Shown here: positions 1 to 8,290 of the stretch, piece after piece
Numbering within the stretch: the stretch's first letter is position 1
Layout: each line of letters begins with the position of its first letter
Assembly (NCBI RefSeq): GCF_000511955.1
Contig: NZ_AZSU01000002.1
Location: 751,674 to 815,673 of the forward strand
DNA: 64,000 bases
DNA from: [Clostridium] ultunense DSM 10521
GTDB lineage: Bacteria > Bacillota > Clostridia > Tissierellales > Tepidimicrobiaceae
Direction: 5' to 3'
The notes under the pieces: generated by a model
The model's database searches: none
The model's input: only the letters and a program-made list of their open reading frames with translations
Told to the model about the DNA's origin: nothing
Position numbers and translations under genes: made by a program

Positions 1-498
1 TCTACTGCTTTGGCTGCTGGTATTAAGCATATAGGAAACTATGACATTATATTTTGTGGAAGACAAGCTATAGATGGAGATACTGCCCAGGTAGGGCCTC
101 AAATTGCAGAACATTTAGGTATTCCACAGATAACCTATGTGGAAGAACTTAATATAGAAAATAGTAAGGTTAGGGCAAGAAGAGCCCTTGAAGATGGATA
201 CTTTATGATAGAATCTAAAATGCCAGTATTAGTTACTGCTATCAAAGAATTAAATGAGCCTAGATATCCATCTATAAAAGGAATATATGAAGCCTATAAA
301 GGGGACAAGGTTAAAGTATTATCGGCTAAAGATATCAAAGCTGATGAAAATAATATTGGGCTAGATGGTTCACCTACCCAAGTTAATAAATCTTTTACTC
401 CGCCAGGAAGAGGCGGTGAATCAGAAATCATTGAAGGAAGTCCTAAAGAACAAGCAAGAGAACTAATCGTTAGATTAAAAGAGGAAAAAATCATATAA
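1..498 (+). CDS. etfB: Electron transfer flavoprotein beta subunit, C-terminal part
   Basis: The reading frame is open from the first base, so the gene starts before the window and only about 165 C-terminal residues are visible. The stretch FCGRQAIDGDTAQVGPQIAE matches the conserved EtfB nucleotide-binding region. EtfB pairs with EtfA to carry electrons between acyl-CoA or other dehydrogenases and ferredoxin or NAD in the cytoplasm. The gene lies 28 bp before the etfA-like gene and is surely cotranscribed with it. The partner has a ferredoxin domain, so this Etf probably exchanges electrons with ferredoxin. Whether it bifurcates cannot be judged because the N-terminal half is missing. Confidence 0.93.
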   Translation, partial: STALAAGIKHIGNYDIIFCGRQAIDGDTAQVGPQIAEHLGIPQITYVEELNIENSKVRARRALEDGYFMIESKMPVLVTAIKELNEPRYPSIKGIYEAYKGDKVKVLSAKDIKADENNIGLDGSPTQVNKSFTPPGRGGESEIIEGSPKEQARELIVRLKEEKII

Positions 499-526
499 TT
501 TTTATTCTTGAGAGGAGGATGTAGGT

Positions 527-1735
527 ATGGCAGTAAAAGTATTGGAAGAAAAATGTATTGGTTGTGGCGTATGTGTTAGCGCCTGTCCTTTTGAAGCTAT
601 AGATATGGTAGATGATAAAGCCTTTATAACAGATAAATGTACTGCATGTGGAGTTTGTGTCGAAAAATGTCCCGTAGAAGCTATAGAAAAGGAAGAGGAG
701 AAAAAACAAGGAGTTAATATAGAAGAATACGAGGGAGTTTGGGTTTTTGCGGAACAAAGAGATGGAAATCTAATGAATGTTTCCATAGAACTTCTTGGAG
801 AAGGACGAAAGATTGCCGATGAATTAGGTACAGAGTTAACGGCTATTTTATTAGGTAGGAATGTTAATAATTTAGCAGAAAGACTAGTCAAATATGGAGC
901 AGACAATGTTTTATATGCAGATAGTCCTTTATTGGAAGTATATACAACAGATGGATATACTAAGGTAATATGTGATTTAATTAAAACAAGAAAACCGGAA
1001 ATTATGTTAATTGGCGCTACCAATATAGGCAGGGATTTAGGTCCAAGGATTTCTGCTAGAATACACACAGGGCTTACTGCAGATTGTACAAGACTTGATG
1101 TAGATTTAGAAAATAGAAGGTTGATGCAAACACGACCAGCCTTTGGCGGAAATTTGATGGCAACTATAATATGTCCTAACTATAGACCTCAGATGTCTAC
1201 AGTTAGACCAGGAGTTATGGAAAAGGCAAAATATGATGAAAATAGGGAAGGCAATATTGAAGTATTTGATCCTCAACTAACGGAGGAAGATATTAAGGCA
1301 AAGGTTATAGAATTTGTAAAAGAAAAGAAAGCCCAGGTTAAATTAGAAGAAGCACCTATTATAGTATCGGGTGGTAGGGGATTAGGAACTCCAGAAGGGT
1401 TCAAACTAATAGAAGAATTAGCAGAAAAATTAGGTGGAGTAGTGGGAGCTAGCCGTGCTACTGTAGACGCTGGCTGGATAGATCAACCTCATCAAGTAGG
1501 TCAAACTGGGAAAACTGTAAGACCTGGTTTATATGTGGCCTGCGGTATCTCAGGAGCAATCCAGCATTTAGCTGGTATGCAGGAGTCAAAGATTATTATT
1601 GCTATCAATAAAGATAAAGATGCACCTATATTTGAAGTAGCAGATTATGGAATAGTTGGAGATGTATATGAAGTATTGCCAGAGTTAATAAAAGGTTTAG
1701 ATAATATAGATGAGATAATAGAAAGCGTAAATTAA
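527..1735 (+). CDS. etfA: Electron transfer flavoprotein alpha subunit with N-terminal 2[4Fe-4S] ferredoxin domain
   Basis: 402 residues. An N-terminal ferredoxin domain carries two CxxCxxCxxxC clusters (Cys10/13/16/20 and Cys38/41/44/48), followed by a normal EtfA. The C-terminal FAD-binding signature is visible near residues 310-345 ([20 protein letters not shown]). Plain EtfA is about 320 residues, so the extra length is the ferredoxin module, which is known from anaerobic Clostridia. An AGGAGG ribosome site at 512-517 supports the ATG at 527. It forms a heterodimer with the product of the preceding gene. The fused clusters probably pass electrons between the flavin and a ferredoxin or partner dehydrogenase, which suits the ferredoxin-producing IorAB encoded downstream. 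A strong terminator follows. Confidence 0.95.
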   Translation: MAVKVLEEKCIGCGVCVSACPFEAIDMVDDKAFITDKCTACGVCVEKCPVEAIEKEEEKKQGVNIEEYEGVWVFAEQRDGNLMNVSIELLGEGRKIADELGTELTAILLGRNVNNLAERLVKYGADNVLYADSPLLEVYTTDGYTKVICDLIKTRKPEIMLIGATNIGRDLGPRISARIHTGLTADCTRLDVDLENRRLMQTRPAFGGNLMATIICPNYRPQMSTVRPGVMEKAKYDENREGNIEVFDPQLTEEDIKAKVIEFVKEKKAQVKLEEAPIIVSGGRGLGTPEGFKLIEELAEKLGGVVGASRATVDAGWIDQPHQVGQTGKTVRPGLYVACGISGAIQHLAGMQESKIIIAINKDKDAPIFEVADYGIVGDVYEVLPELIKGLDNIDEIIESVN

Positions 1736-1740
1736 TCAAC

Positions 1741-1785
1741 AAAGGCACGAGGTTATGTTGTATATATAACCTCGTGCCTTTTTAT
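1741..1785 (+). terminator. Rho-independent terminator after etfA
   Basis: A 16-bp inverted repeat (arms about 1741-1756 and 1767-1782) containing ggcacgaggttat and its complement is followed by a T-rich run. It closes the etfBA transcript. Confidence 0.9.
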
Positions 1786-1924
1786 TATTCTTAATATAGA
1801 TAACAGAAGGTTTACTTATATTTGTTGAAGGCAAAATGCCCTTTTATACAATTATAAATTGAATACTTATCCCTTTTATGATAAGTTTAATTATAGACAA
1901 TTTGGAAGTAGGTGGGAGAACCTC

Positions 1925-3985
1925 ATGAAAAAAACATTAGCTATTGTAAGCTATAGTATAGAATCGGTAAATTCATACTATGCACAGATAAGGGCTCTGT
2001 TTGCTGAAAGCATTATTGTTAAAAAAGTTACCATAGATGATATTAATACTATCAAAAATATTGATACAGATGTGGTATTGGTCCCCTCATATGATATGTT
2101 TGAAAAGGTAAAAAAATATATAAAGAAAGATACGGATATAATATTTGCTAATAGAACAATATCTCGGGTAGGTTTACAAAAGATAATGGAAATTAAAAAA
2201 AGTAGCAAGGTAATTCTAATTGATGAAAGCCCTGAAATGACAGAACAGATGATATCAGTAATCTACCAATTAGGTGTAAGACATATTAGTTTGGAATCCT
2301 ATTGGACAGTGGGGAAAGAAGATATTAATGATAAACCTGTTATTATCTTGGGCCAATCTGAGCATTTGCCAGCTTATGCAAAGAAGATTATTAATATAGG
2401 GAATAGTCTTTTAGACTTTAACACCATAATGGACATAGGAATTAAATTCGACTTAATCCATATGTTAAATAGACAGGATATTTCAAAATCTTATGTGGAA
2501 GTAGAATCTGCTAATTTTGGGCTAGAAGAGATATTGGGAATGCTTAATAGCCGTGAAAGTCAGTTGGATATATTGCTTCAAACTATCGATGCAGGGGTTA
2601 TTGGTATAGATACCGAAGGACATATATTCTTATTTAATCATAATGCTGAAAAAATTATAGGCCTTTCAAAAGAGGATATGATCAGCAAAAATGGAATAGA
2701 ATTATTTCCTCATATACCATTTAAACATGTTCTCAGAGACTTAGAATCCATAGAAGAAAAATTGATAAAAATCCATGGGGAATACGTTGTAGTATCTATA
2801 AACCCCTTAGTACATTCAAACAAATCCTATGGCGCTGTTGCCATAATGAGGAGATACAAGGATACTGAAAAAAGACAACATAAGATAAGAAAACAGTTAA
2901 TTGGAAAAGGGCATGTGGCAAAATATCATTTCAATAATATAATGGGTAGAAGCAGTGCTATTAATAAAAGCAAAAGTATTGCCAAAAGAATGGCAAATTC
3001 TAACTCTTCAATATTGATTACTGGGGAAACAGGCACAGGAAAAGAACTATTTGCTCAAGCAATTCATAATAGCTCACCGCGAAAAAATTATCCATTTGTA
3101 GCTATTAATTGTGGTGCTTTTCCAGAAAGTCTTTTGGAAAGTGAATTATTTGGATATGAAGAAGGTGCTTTTACCGGTGCGCGTAAAGGTGGGAAACCAG
3201 GACTTTTTGAATTGGCTCATAATGGGACTTTGTTTTTAGATGAAATCTCCGAAATTCCCATGAACCTTCAAGTTAAACTCCTTAGAGTCCTTCAGGAAAA
3301 GGAAGTAGTACGACTAGGAGGAGATAGTATAATAAATGTGGATTTTAGGGTAATAGCAGCTACAAACAAAAACTTAAAAAGCATGGTTAATGAAGGAAAA
3401 TTTAGAGAAGATCTATATTATAGACTGAACGTTTTACCGCTAAAAATACCCCCTTTAAGAACTAGAAAGGAAGATATATTATTTTTGTTTGAAGAAACAA
3501 AAAAGCAATTTAATGGCAATTTTATGTTAACAGAAAAGGCAAAAGAATTGATATTGAGCCACAATTGGGATGGAAATGTAAGAGAGATAATAAATTGTGT
3601 AGAATATCTTGTAAATTTAGATTCAAGAATAATAGATGCAAAAGATCTACCCTTTGAATACGAAGAAAATTTAGATACTGAAATGAATATTCAAATTCAA
3701 AGAGAAATAATGATAGAATTTTTAAAAACTACTAGCCATGACTTAAGGAAATATATTTTTATATTGGAAGAGTTAAAGAAAGCTTATATTAATAATAGAA
3801 GATTGGGAAGAAGGAGCATTCATAAAATAGCAAAATCAAATGGAATATTTTTAAGCGAACAAGAGATTAGAAGAATGTTGATTGAATTAGAGGAATTGCA
3901 AATGGTAAAAGTATGTAAAGGACGAGCAGGAACTGTAATAACTAGGGAAGGGTTAAATATTTTGGAATATATTAGATTGGGTTAA
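1925..3985 (+). CDS. Sigma-54-dependent transcriptional activator (PrpR-like sensor, PAS, AAA+)
   Basis: 686 residues from the ATG at 1925. A TTG at 1859 would add 22 residues but lacks a ribosome site, whereas GGTGGGAG precedes 1925. Residues 1-200 resemble the PrpR-type ligand-sensing domain, and a PAS domain lies at about 215-320. A sigma-54 AAA+ domain follows, with Walker A GETGTGKE near 365, GAFTGA (the sigma-54 contact loop) near 414 and a Walker B LFLDEISEIP near 437. Instead of an obvious Fis helix-turn-helix, the C-terminus ends in a winged-helix-like segment (about 620-686). Two good -24/-12 promoters occur just downstream, before the symporter and before iorA, so this is very likely their activator, with an amino or 2-oxo acid as signal (inferred). 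Confidence 0.93.
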   Translation: MKKTLAIVSYSIESVNSYYAQIRALFAESIIVKKVTIDDINTIKNIDTDVVLVPSYDMFEKVKKYIKKDTDIIFANRTISRVGLQKIMEIKKSSKVILIDESPEMTEQMISVIYQLGVRHISLESYWTVGKEDINDKPVIILGQSEHLPAYAKKIINIGNSLLDFNTIMDIGIKFDLIHMLNRQDISKSYVEVESANFGLEEILGMLNSRESQLDILLQTIDAGVIGIDTEGHIFLFNHNAEKIIGLSKEDMISKNGIELFPHIPFKHVLRDLESIEEKLIKIHGEYVVVSINPLVHSNKSYGAVAIMRRYKDTEKRQHKIRKQLIGKGHVAKYHFNNIMGRSSAINKSKSIAKRMANSNSSILITGETGTGKELFAQAIHNSSPRKNYPFVAINCGAFPESLLESELFGYEEGAFTGARKGGKPGLFELAHNGTLFLDEISEIPMNLQVKLLRVLQEKEVVRLGGDSIINVDFRVIAATNKNLKSMVNEGKFREDLYYRLNVLPLKIPPLRTRKEDILFLFEETKKQFNGNFMLTEKAKELILSHNWDGNVREIINCVEYLVNLDSRIIDAKDLPFEYEENLDTEMNIQIQREIMIEFLKTTSHDLRKYIFILEELKKAYINNRRLGRRSIHKIAKSNGIFLSEQEIRRMLIELEELQMVKVCKGRAGTVITREGLNILEYIRLG

Positions 3986-4020
3986 ATGGTACCAAATTAC
4001 AATACCATTTAACCCAATTA
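3976..4020 (+). terminator. Terminator overlapping the end of the sigma-54 activator gene
   Basis: Perfect 16-bp arms at 3976-3991 and 4003-4018 (attgggttaaatggta and its complement) enclose an 11-nt loop, with A/T-rich sequence after. The left arm includes the stop codon at 3983-3985. Confidence 0.8.
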
Positions 4021-4120
4021 TTATTATAAAAACTGTTAGGATGAAAAGTTTTTTAAGAAGATAGGTGGCATTCATATTAAAAATAGTGAAAATATTCACA
4101 AAGTTCTAACTATTATTTAT

Positions 4121-4137
4121 TGGCATAGAAAATGCAT
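4121..4137 (+). promoter_or_regulatory. Sigma-54 (-24/-12) promoter for the symporter gene
   Basis: TGGCAT-N5-ATGCAT closely fits the sigma-54 consensus TGGCAC-N5-TTGCA, with GG and GC exactly 12 bp apart. Transcription would start near 4146, before the two mini-ORFs and the symporter. A GTGAA-N4-TTCAC palindrome lies just upstream at 4086-4099 and could bind a regulator, although it is closer than a usual enhancer site. Confidence 0.8.
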
Positions 4138-4212
4138 CTTTAATAAGTTAAAGTACTAGAATCTATTCTCAAAATGTTGTATATTAAAAGTCTAAAACTA
4201 AATAGGGAGGTA

Positions 4213-4245
4213 ATGCAAATGGATTATGGAAAGTTGATTAAGTAA
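4213..4245 (+). CDS. Possible leader mini-ORF (10 codons)
   Basis: An ATG at 4213 (or 4219 in frame) follows a good ribosome site (GGGAGG at 4205-4210) and encodes MQMDYGKLIK. Its stop overlaps the next ATG as TAATG. It lies between the sigma-54 promoter and the symporter gene. Whether it is translated or regulatory is unknown. Confidence 0.3.
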   Translation: MQMDYGKLIK

Positions 4246-4274
4246 TGGCTAAAGTAAATGAAAAAATGAATTAA
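4245..4274 (+). CDS. Possible second leader mini-ORF (9 codons)
   Basis: This encodes MAKVNEKMN. Its ATG overlaps the stop of the preceding mini-ORF, and its own stop at 4272-4274 lies inside the ribosome site of the symporter gene (AAGGAGG). The layout would couple translation of the short peptides to the transporter. It is too short to test by composition. Confidence 0.25.
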   Translation: MAKVNEKMN

Positions 4275-4285
4275 GGAGGATTATT

Positions 4286-5653
4286 GTGAACAATACGGAA
4301 TTACAAACAAAAGGTAGCAGGGAACAGTTTAAAACTAGGTTTGGTTTTATTATGGCGGTAGCTGGCTCTGCAGTAGGTTTGGGTAATATATGGAGATTTC
4401 CATATATTACTGGTGTCCACGGTGGTGGGGCATTTGTCATAATATATTTAGTAAGTATATTTATAATTGGGGCTACTATTGCACTGACTGAAATGGCCAT
4501 AGGTAGACATGGAGGCTCGGATGTTGTTGAAGCATATGGTCAGTATGATAAAAGATTTAGAATCCCTGGATTTCTTTCAATGATAGCAGTTACAGTTCTT
4601 ATGTCTTTTTATAATATAATTGGCGGTTGGTCAATCTATTATTTTATTCAAATTATATCAGGGAAATTTACCGGCATAAGTTCAGGGGAAGTAGAATCGA
4701 TCTTTGGTAATTTTATTGTGAATTCTCCTCAAGTTGCTATATTTACAATTATATTTTTAGCAGTCAATACTATAGTTATAGTTAAAGGTATTACGGAAGG
4801 GATAGAAAGAGTTTCTTCTATTGTAATGCCTGCATTGTTCGTGTTGCTAATTGTGCTAGTTATTCGTTCTTTGACGCTTCCAGGAGCAAAGGAAGGTGTG
4901 ATTTGGTATTTAAAGCCAGATTTTTCTAAAGTAACAGGCTCAACTATTGTAGCTGCTGTAGGCCAGGCTTTCTTTACTCTAAGCCTTGGTTCTGGTGCTA
5001 TGGCAACTTACGCAAGTTATTTAAGCAAAGATGAAAGTCTGCCTAAGGCTACATATTCAGTTGTAATCACCGATACACTTGTTGCATTATTAGCTGGACT
5101 TGCAATTTTACCTGCTGTATTTGCTTTTGGGGTATCACCAGGTGAAGGTCCAGGGTTAGTTTTTGTAACCTTACCAAGTATTTTTGGTAAAATTCCATTT
5201 GGAGCTTTTTTTGGGGCAATGTTTTTTGCTTTCTTTTTCTTTGCTGCCTTAACATCTTCTATTTCCATGTTAGAGGTATCTGTGACCTATCTTATTGAGA
5301 AAAAAAAGATGGAGAGAAAAAAAGCGGCCATTATTATGAGCATAGTTGTATTGTTATTAGGTATCCCGCCTTTAATGAGTTTTGGAAGTTGGAGTCATAT
5401 TGAAATATTTGGTTTAGGACTCTTTGATCTATACGATTATTTCGTATCCAATATTTCCATGCCTTTAGTCGGATTAGCTGGGGCTTTGGTAATTTGTTGG
5501 GTATGGGATAAACAAGTTGCTAAAGATGAGGTTACTAGTAATAGTAAATTTGAATTTAGATTATTCAATATCTGGTATAATTTAACTAAATACCTTGTTC
5601 CCATATTATTAATACTTGTGTTTTTAACTGCTACTGGAATTTTAAAAATATAA
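4286..5653 (+). CDS. Sodium:amino-acid symporter, neurotransmitter:sodium symporter (NSS/SNF) family
   Basis: 455 residues, starting at a GTG placed 8 bp after AAGGAGG. The first membrane helix carries the family signature GSAVGLGNIWRFP (residues 27-39), where sodium and substrate bind in LeuT-type transporters. About eleven to twelve hydrophobic helices follow. Bacterial members import amino acids such as tryptophan, tyrosine, alanine or leucine with sodium. The gene stands between a sigma-54 activator and iorAB and has its own -24/-12 promoter at 4121. The substrate is therefore probably an amino acid oxidised by that pathway, aromatic being the best guess. The substrate itself cannot be read from sequence. 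Confidence 0.93.
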   Translation: MNNTELQTKGSREQFKTRFGFIMAVAGSAVGLGNIWRFPYITGVHGGGAFVIIYLVSIFIIGATIALTEMAIGRHGGSDVVEAYGQYDKRFRIPGFLSMIAVTVLMSFYNIIGGWSIYYFIQIISGKFTGISSGEVESIFGNFIVNSPQVAIFTIIFLAVNTIVIVKGITEGIERVSSIVMPALFVLLIVLVIRSLTLPGAKEGVIWYLKPDFSKVTGSTIVAAVGQAFFTLSLGSGAMATYASYLSKDESLPKATYSVVITDTLVALLAGLAILPAVFAFGVSPGEGPGLVFVTLPSIFGKIPFGAFFGAMFFAFFFFAALTSSISMLEVSVTYLIEKKKMERKKAAIIMSIVVLLLGIPPLMSFGSWSHIEIFGLGLFDLYDYFVSNISMPLVGLAGALVICWVWDKQVAKDEVTSNSKFEFRLFNIWYNLTKYLVPILLILVFLTATGILKI

Positions 5654-5664
5654 AATATAATTGA

Positions 5665-5681
5665 TGGCATATATTTTGCAT
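5665..5681 (+). promoter_or_regulatory. Sigma-54 (-24/-12) promoter for the ior operon
   Basis: TGGCAT-ATATT-TTGCAT is an almost perfect -24/-12 element, with GG and GC 12 bp apart. It lies 163 bp before iorA, so the transcript would have a leader of about 150 nt containing the inverted repeat at 5728-5805. Confidence 0.85.
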
Positions 5682-5727
5682 TATTTTTTATTGAATCTAA
5701 AATTATTGTAACTAAATAATCTATCAT

Positions 5728-5805
5728 AAGGTTTTCCTTCCTTTGTTTTCAAAAACAAAATTTATAATATCTTAAACAAAACCTATTCAAGGAAAGGAAA
5801 ACCTT
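5728..5805 (+). repeat. Long-range inverted repeat in the iorA leader
   Basis: Arms of 16 and 17 nt (aaggttttccttcctt at 5728-5743; aaggaaaggaaaacctt at 5789-5805) are complementary except for one extra base, with about 45 nt between them. Each arm can also fold into a small hairpin on itself (AAGG-TTTT-CCTT). This could be a leader switch, a terminator of the symporter transcript or a protein-binding site. The function is unknown. Confidence 0.5.
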
Positions 5806-5843
5806 TTTACCAAAATAATTTTTGACGAAAGGGAGGACATTAA

Positions 5844-7622
5844 ATGAAAAAGCTATTGACGGGAAATGAAGCTATAGCTCTTGGTGCTTACGAAGCTGGT
5901 ATTCATTATGCAGCTGCTTATCCTGGAACACCAAGTACAGAGATATTGGAAGAATTAGCTGTTTATAAAGAAGAAGTAATAGCGGAATGGGCACCAAATG
6001 AAAAAGTTGCATTAGAGTCGGCTTTAGGCGCTTCCATATTTGGAGCCAGGTCTCTAGCTGCCATGAAGCATGTAGGATTAAATGTGGCAGCTGATCCATT
6101 CTTCACTGCAGGCTATACAGGGGTTAATGGAGGAATGATATTGATTACTGCTGATGACCCCGGATTACATTCGTCTCAAAATGAACAGGACAATAGATAC
6201 TACGCAAAATCTGCAAAAGTAGCCATGATAGAACCAAGTGATAGCCAGGAGGCTAAAGATATGGTTAAATCTGCTATGGAAATAAGTGAAGGATTTGATA
6301 CACTTGTTTTAATGAGATTGACTACAAGGATATGCCATAGCAAATCTTTAGTAGAAGTGGGGGAAAGAAAAGAAGTGCCTCTAAAGCCATATGAAAAGAA
6401 TTTGATGAAATACTACGTAGCTCCTGCAGTTGCAAAACAATTACATGTAAAAGTAGAAGAAAGGCTTAAGAGATTAGAAAAGTTTTCTAACGAAACGGAT
6501 CTAAACTATTTTGAATGGAATGATAAAAAAATAGGCGTAATTTCATCTGGGGTAGCCTACCAATATGCTAAGGAAACATTCAAGGATAATGCATCCTATT
6601 TCAAACTAGGATTTACCTACCCTCTTCCAATGGAGAAAATTAGAAAATTTGCTGAGGAAGTGGAGACTCTATATGTGGTAGAGGAATTGGAACCATTTAT
6701 GGAGGAACAAATTAAGGCTGCTGGCATCCATTGTATGGGTAAGGATAAAATTCCTAATATTTGGGAATTAAATCCGGAAATTGTTGAAAAAGCACTACTT
6801 GATAAAGAAAGGGAAACTATAGATTATGATAAATCCATTGTGGTAAATAGACCTCCAACACTGTGTGCAGGATGTCCCCATAGAGGTTTTTTTTATGAAC
6901 TAGGTAAGAGAAAGAATACTATAATATCTGGGGATATTGGTTGTTATACTTTAGGTGGAGCAGAGCCATTAAATGCTATGGATACAACTATATGCATGGG
7001 AGCCAGTGTTAGTTTAGGACATGGCATGGAGAAATTAATCGATAAATATAATGATGATAAGAGGGTAGTTAGTGTTATTGGCGATTCTACTTTCTTCCAT
7101 TCTGGAATGACTAGTCTACTAGATGTAGTATACAACAATAGCAACACTATTACCTGTATACTTGACAATAGGGTAACTGGTATGACTGGACACCAAGACA
7201 ACCCAGGTACAGGTTATACTCTTCAAGGGGAATCTACTAAGATGGCCAATATTCCTGAAATCGTAAAGGCTTTAGGAATCGAGCATGTTAGAACTGTTAA
7301 TCCCTTAAAACTAGATGAACTCAAGGAAACTTTTGATTGGGCCTATAATCTTGATGGACCTTCGGTAGTAATTTCAAGATGGCCTTGTGCACTTAAAAAA
7401 CTATCGGAATATGATATAGAAGAATTTGAATATGTACCAGGTGTATGTAAGGTAGACCAAGATAAATGTATTGGTTGTAAAATGTGTGTAAACACAGGCT
7501 GCCCAGCAATATACTTTGACAAAGCAGCTAAAAAATCAAGTATTGATGAAACACAATGTGTAGGCTGTGAAGTATGTATGCAAGTATGTCCAGTTAAAGC
7601 AATAAGCAAGGTGGGTGAATAG
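5844..7622 (+). CDS. iorA: Indolepyruvate ferredoxin oxidoreductase, alpha subunit
   Basis: 592 residues, the usual length. The N-terminal pyruvate:ferredoxin-oxidoreductase-type domain begins TGNEAIALGAYEAG. A thiamine-diphosphate-binding domain follows (TLCAGCPHRG near 345, GDIGCYTLGG near 365, GDSTFFHSGM near 415). The C-terminus carries two [4Fe-4S] motifs (CIGCKMC...C and CVGCEVCMQVC). The enzyme oxidatively decarboxylates aryl pyruvates to aryl-acetyl-CoA and reduces ferredoxin. It is read from a GGGAGG-preceded ATG and overlaps the iorB ribosome site. A sigma-54 promoter lies upstream. Downstream phosphotransacylase and kinase genes would capture the CoA ester as ATP. Confidence 0.96.
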   Translation: MKKLLTGNEAIALGAYEAGIHYAAAYPGTPSTEILEELAVYKEEVIAEWAPNEKVALESALGASIFGARSLAAMKHVGLNVAADPFFTAGYTGVNGGMILITADDPGLHSSQNEQDNRYYAKSAKVAMIEPSDSQEAKDMVKSAMEISEGFDTLVLMRLTTRICHSKSLVEVGERKEVPLKPYEKNLMKYYVAPAVAKQLHVKVEERLKRLEKFSNETDLNYFEWNDKKIGVISSGVAYQYAKETFKDNASYFKLGFTYPLPMEKIRKFAEEVETLYVVEELEPFMEEQIKAAGIHCMGKDKIPNIWELNPEIVEKALLDKERETIDYDKSIVVNRPPTLCAGCPHRGFFYELGKRKNTIISGDIGCYTLGGAEPLNAMDTTICMGASVSLGHGMEKLIDKYNDDKRVVSVIGDSTFFHSGMTSLLDVVYNNSNTITCILDNRVTGMTGHQDNPGTGYTLQGESTKMANIPEIVKALGIEHVRTVNPLKLDELKETFDWAYNLDGPSVVISRWPCALKKLSEYDIEEFEYVPGVCKVDQDKCIGCKMCVNTGCPAIYFDKAAKKSSIDETQCVGCEVCMQVCPVKAISKVGE

Positions 7623-7623
7623 A

Positions 7624-8199
7624 ATGGCTAAAACAAAGAGTATATTATTAGTAGGGGTGGGAGGACAAGGAACAATCCTTGCAAGTAAAATATTATCTGC
7701 AGGTCTTGTTGAAGCAGGTTATGATGTTAAAATGTCTGAAATTCATGGCATGGCTCAGAGAGGAGGTAGTGTTTCTACACAGGTAAGATTTGGAGACGAT
7801 GTATCTTCACCTATTATTGGTAGAGGTGAGGCAGATGTATTGGTTTCTTTTGAAACCATGGAAGCCTTAAGATGGTTAGAATATTTGAAACCTGATGGCA
7901 AAGTTGTGGTAAACGATTATAAAATTCCTTCAGCTCCTATACTTATGGGTAAAAGAGATTATCCAGAGGGAGTAATAGATACTATTAGAAACAAAGCTAA
8001 TACTAGCGTAATAAATGCAACAGAGATTGCAGAGAAACTAGGAAATATGAAGGTTATGAATATTGTATTACTTGGAGCATTAGTTAAAGCAATGGATTTA
8101 TCGGATATTGATTGGGAAAAAGCAATAAAAGATAATATAAAAGAAAAATTTGTTGATATAAATTTAAAAGCATTCCAAAGAGGAAATAGTGCAATATAG
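7624..8199 (+). CDS. iorB: Indolepyruvate ferredoxin oxidoreductase, beta subunit
   Basis: 191 residues from the ATG at 7624. An in-frame GTG at 7615 sits directly on the ribosome site (AGGTGGG at 7609-7615), so the ATG is preferred. It is the gamma-domain type POR subunit, with the glycine-rich start ILLVGVGGQGTILASKI and the family segment EIHGMAQRGGSVSTQVRFG near residue 40. It pairs with IorA to complete the 2-oxoacid oxidoreductase. The two genes are 1 bp apart. A large palindrome follows. Confidence 0.96.
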   Translation: MAKTKSILLVGVGGQGTILASKILSAGLVEAGYDVKMSEIHGMAQRGGSVSTQVRFGDDVSSPIIGRGEADVLVSFETMEALRWLEYLKPDGKVVVNDYKIPSAPILMGKRDYPEGVIDTIRNKANTSVINATEIAEKLGNMKVMNIVLLGALVKAMDLSDIDWEKAIKDNIKEKFVDINLKAFQRGNSAI

Positions 8200-8214
8200 C
8201 TATTATTCAATGAG

Positions 8215-8260
8215 ATTTATTGTTTAGTAAGAAGTTGCAACTTCTTACTGAACAATAAAT
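8215..8260. repeat. 46-bp near-perfect palindrome between iorB and the acyltransferase gene
   Basis: Arms 8215-8237 and 8238-8260 are complementary over 23 bp with a single G.T pair and no loop (centre gaagttg/caacttc). There is no T-run after it, so it is not a plain terminator. It may be a processing or attenuation hairpin in the ior operon mRNA, or a dyad bound by a protein. Confidence 0.75.
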
Positions 8261-8290
8261 AAATTAAAATTTGATTTGGGGAGATTAATT

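Noticed and set aside
1859-1924. Upstream TTG start for the sigma-54 activator
   Set aside because: It has no ribosome site, while the ATG at 1925 has one at proper distance and yields the family's usual start.
4055-4075. TGGCATTCATATTAAA as a third sigma-54 promoter
   Set aside because: The -12 GC dinucleotide is absent.
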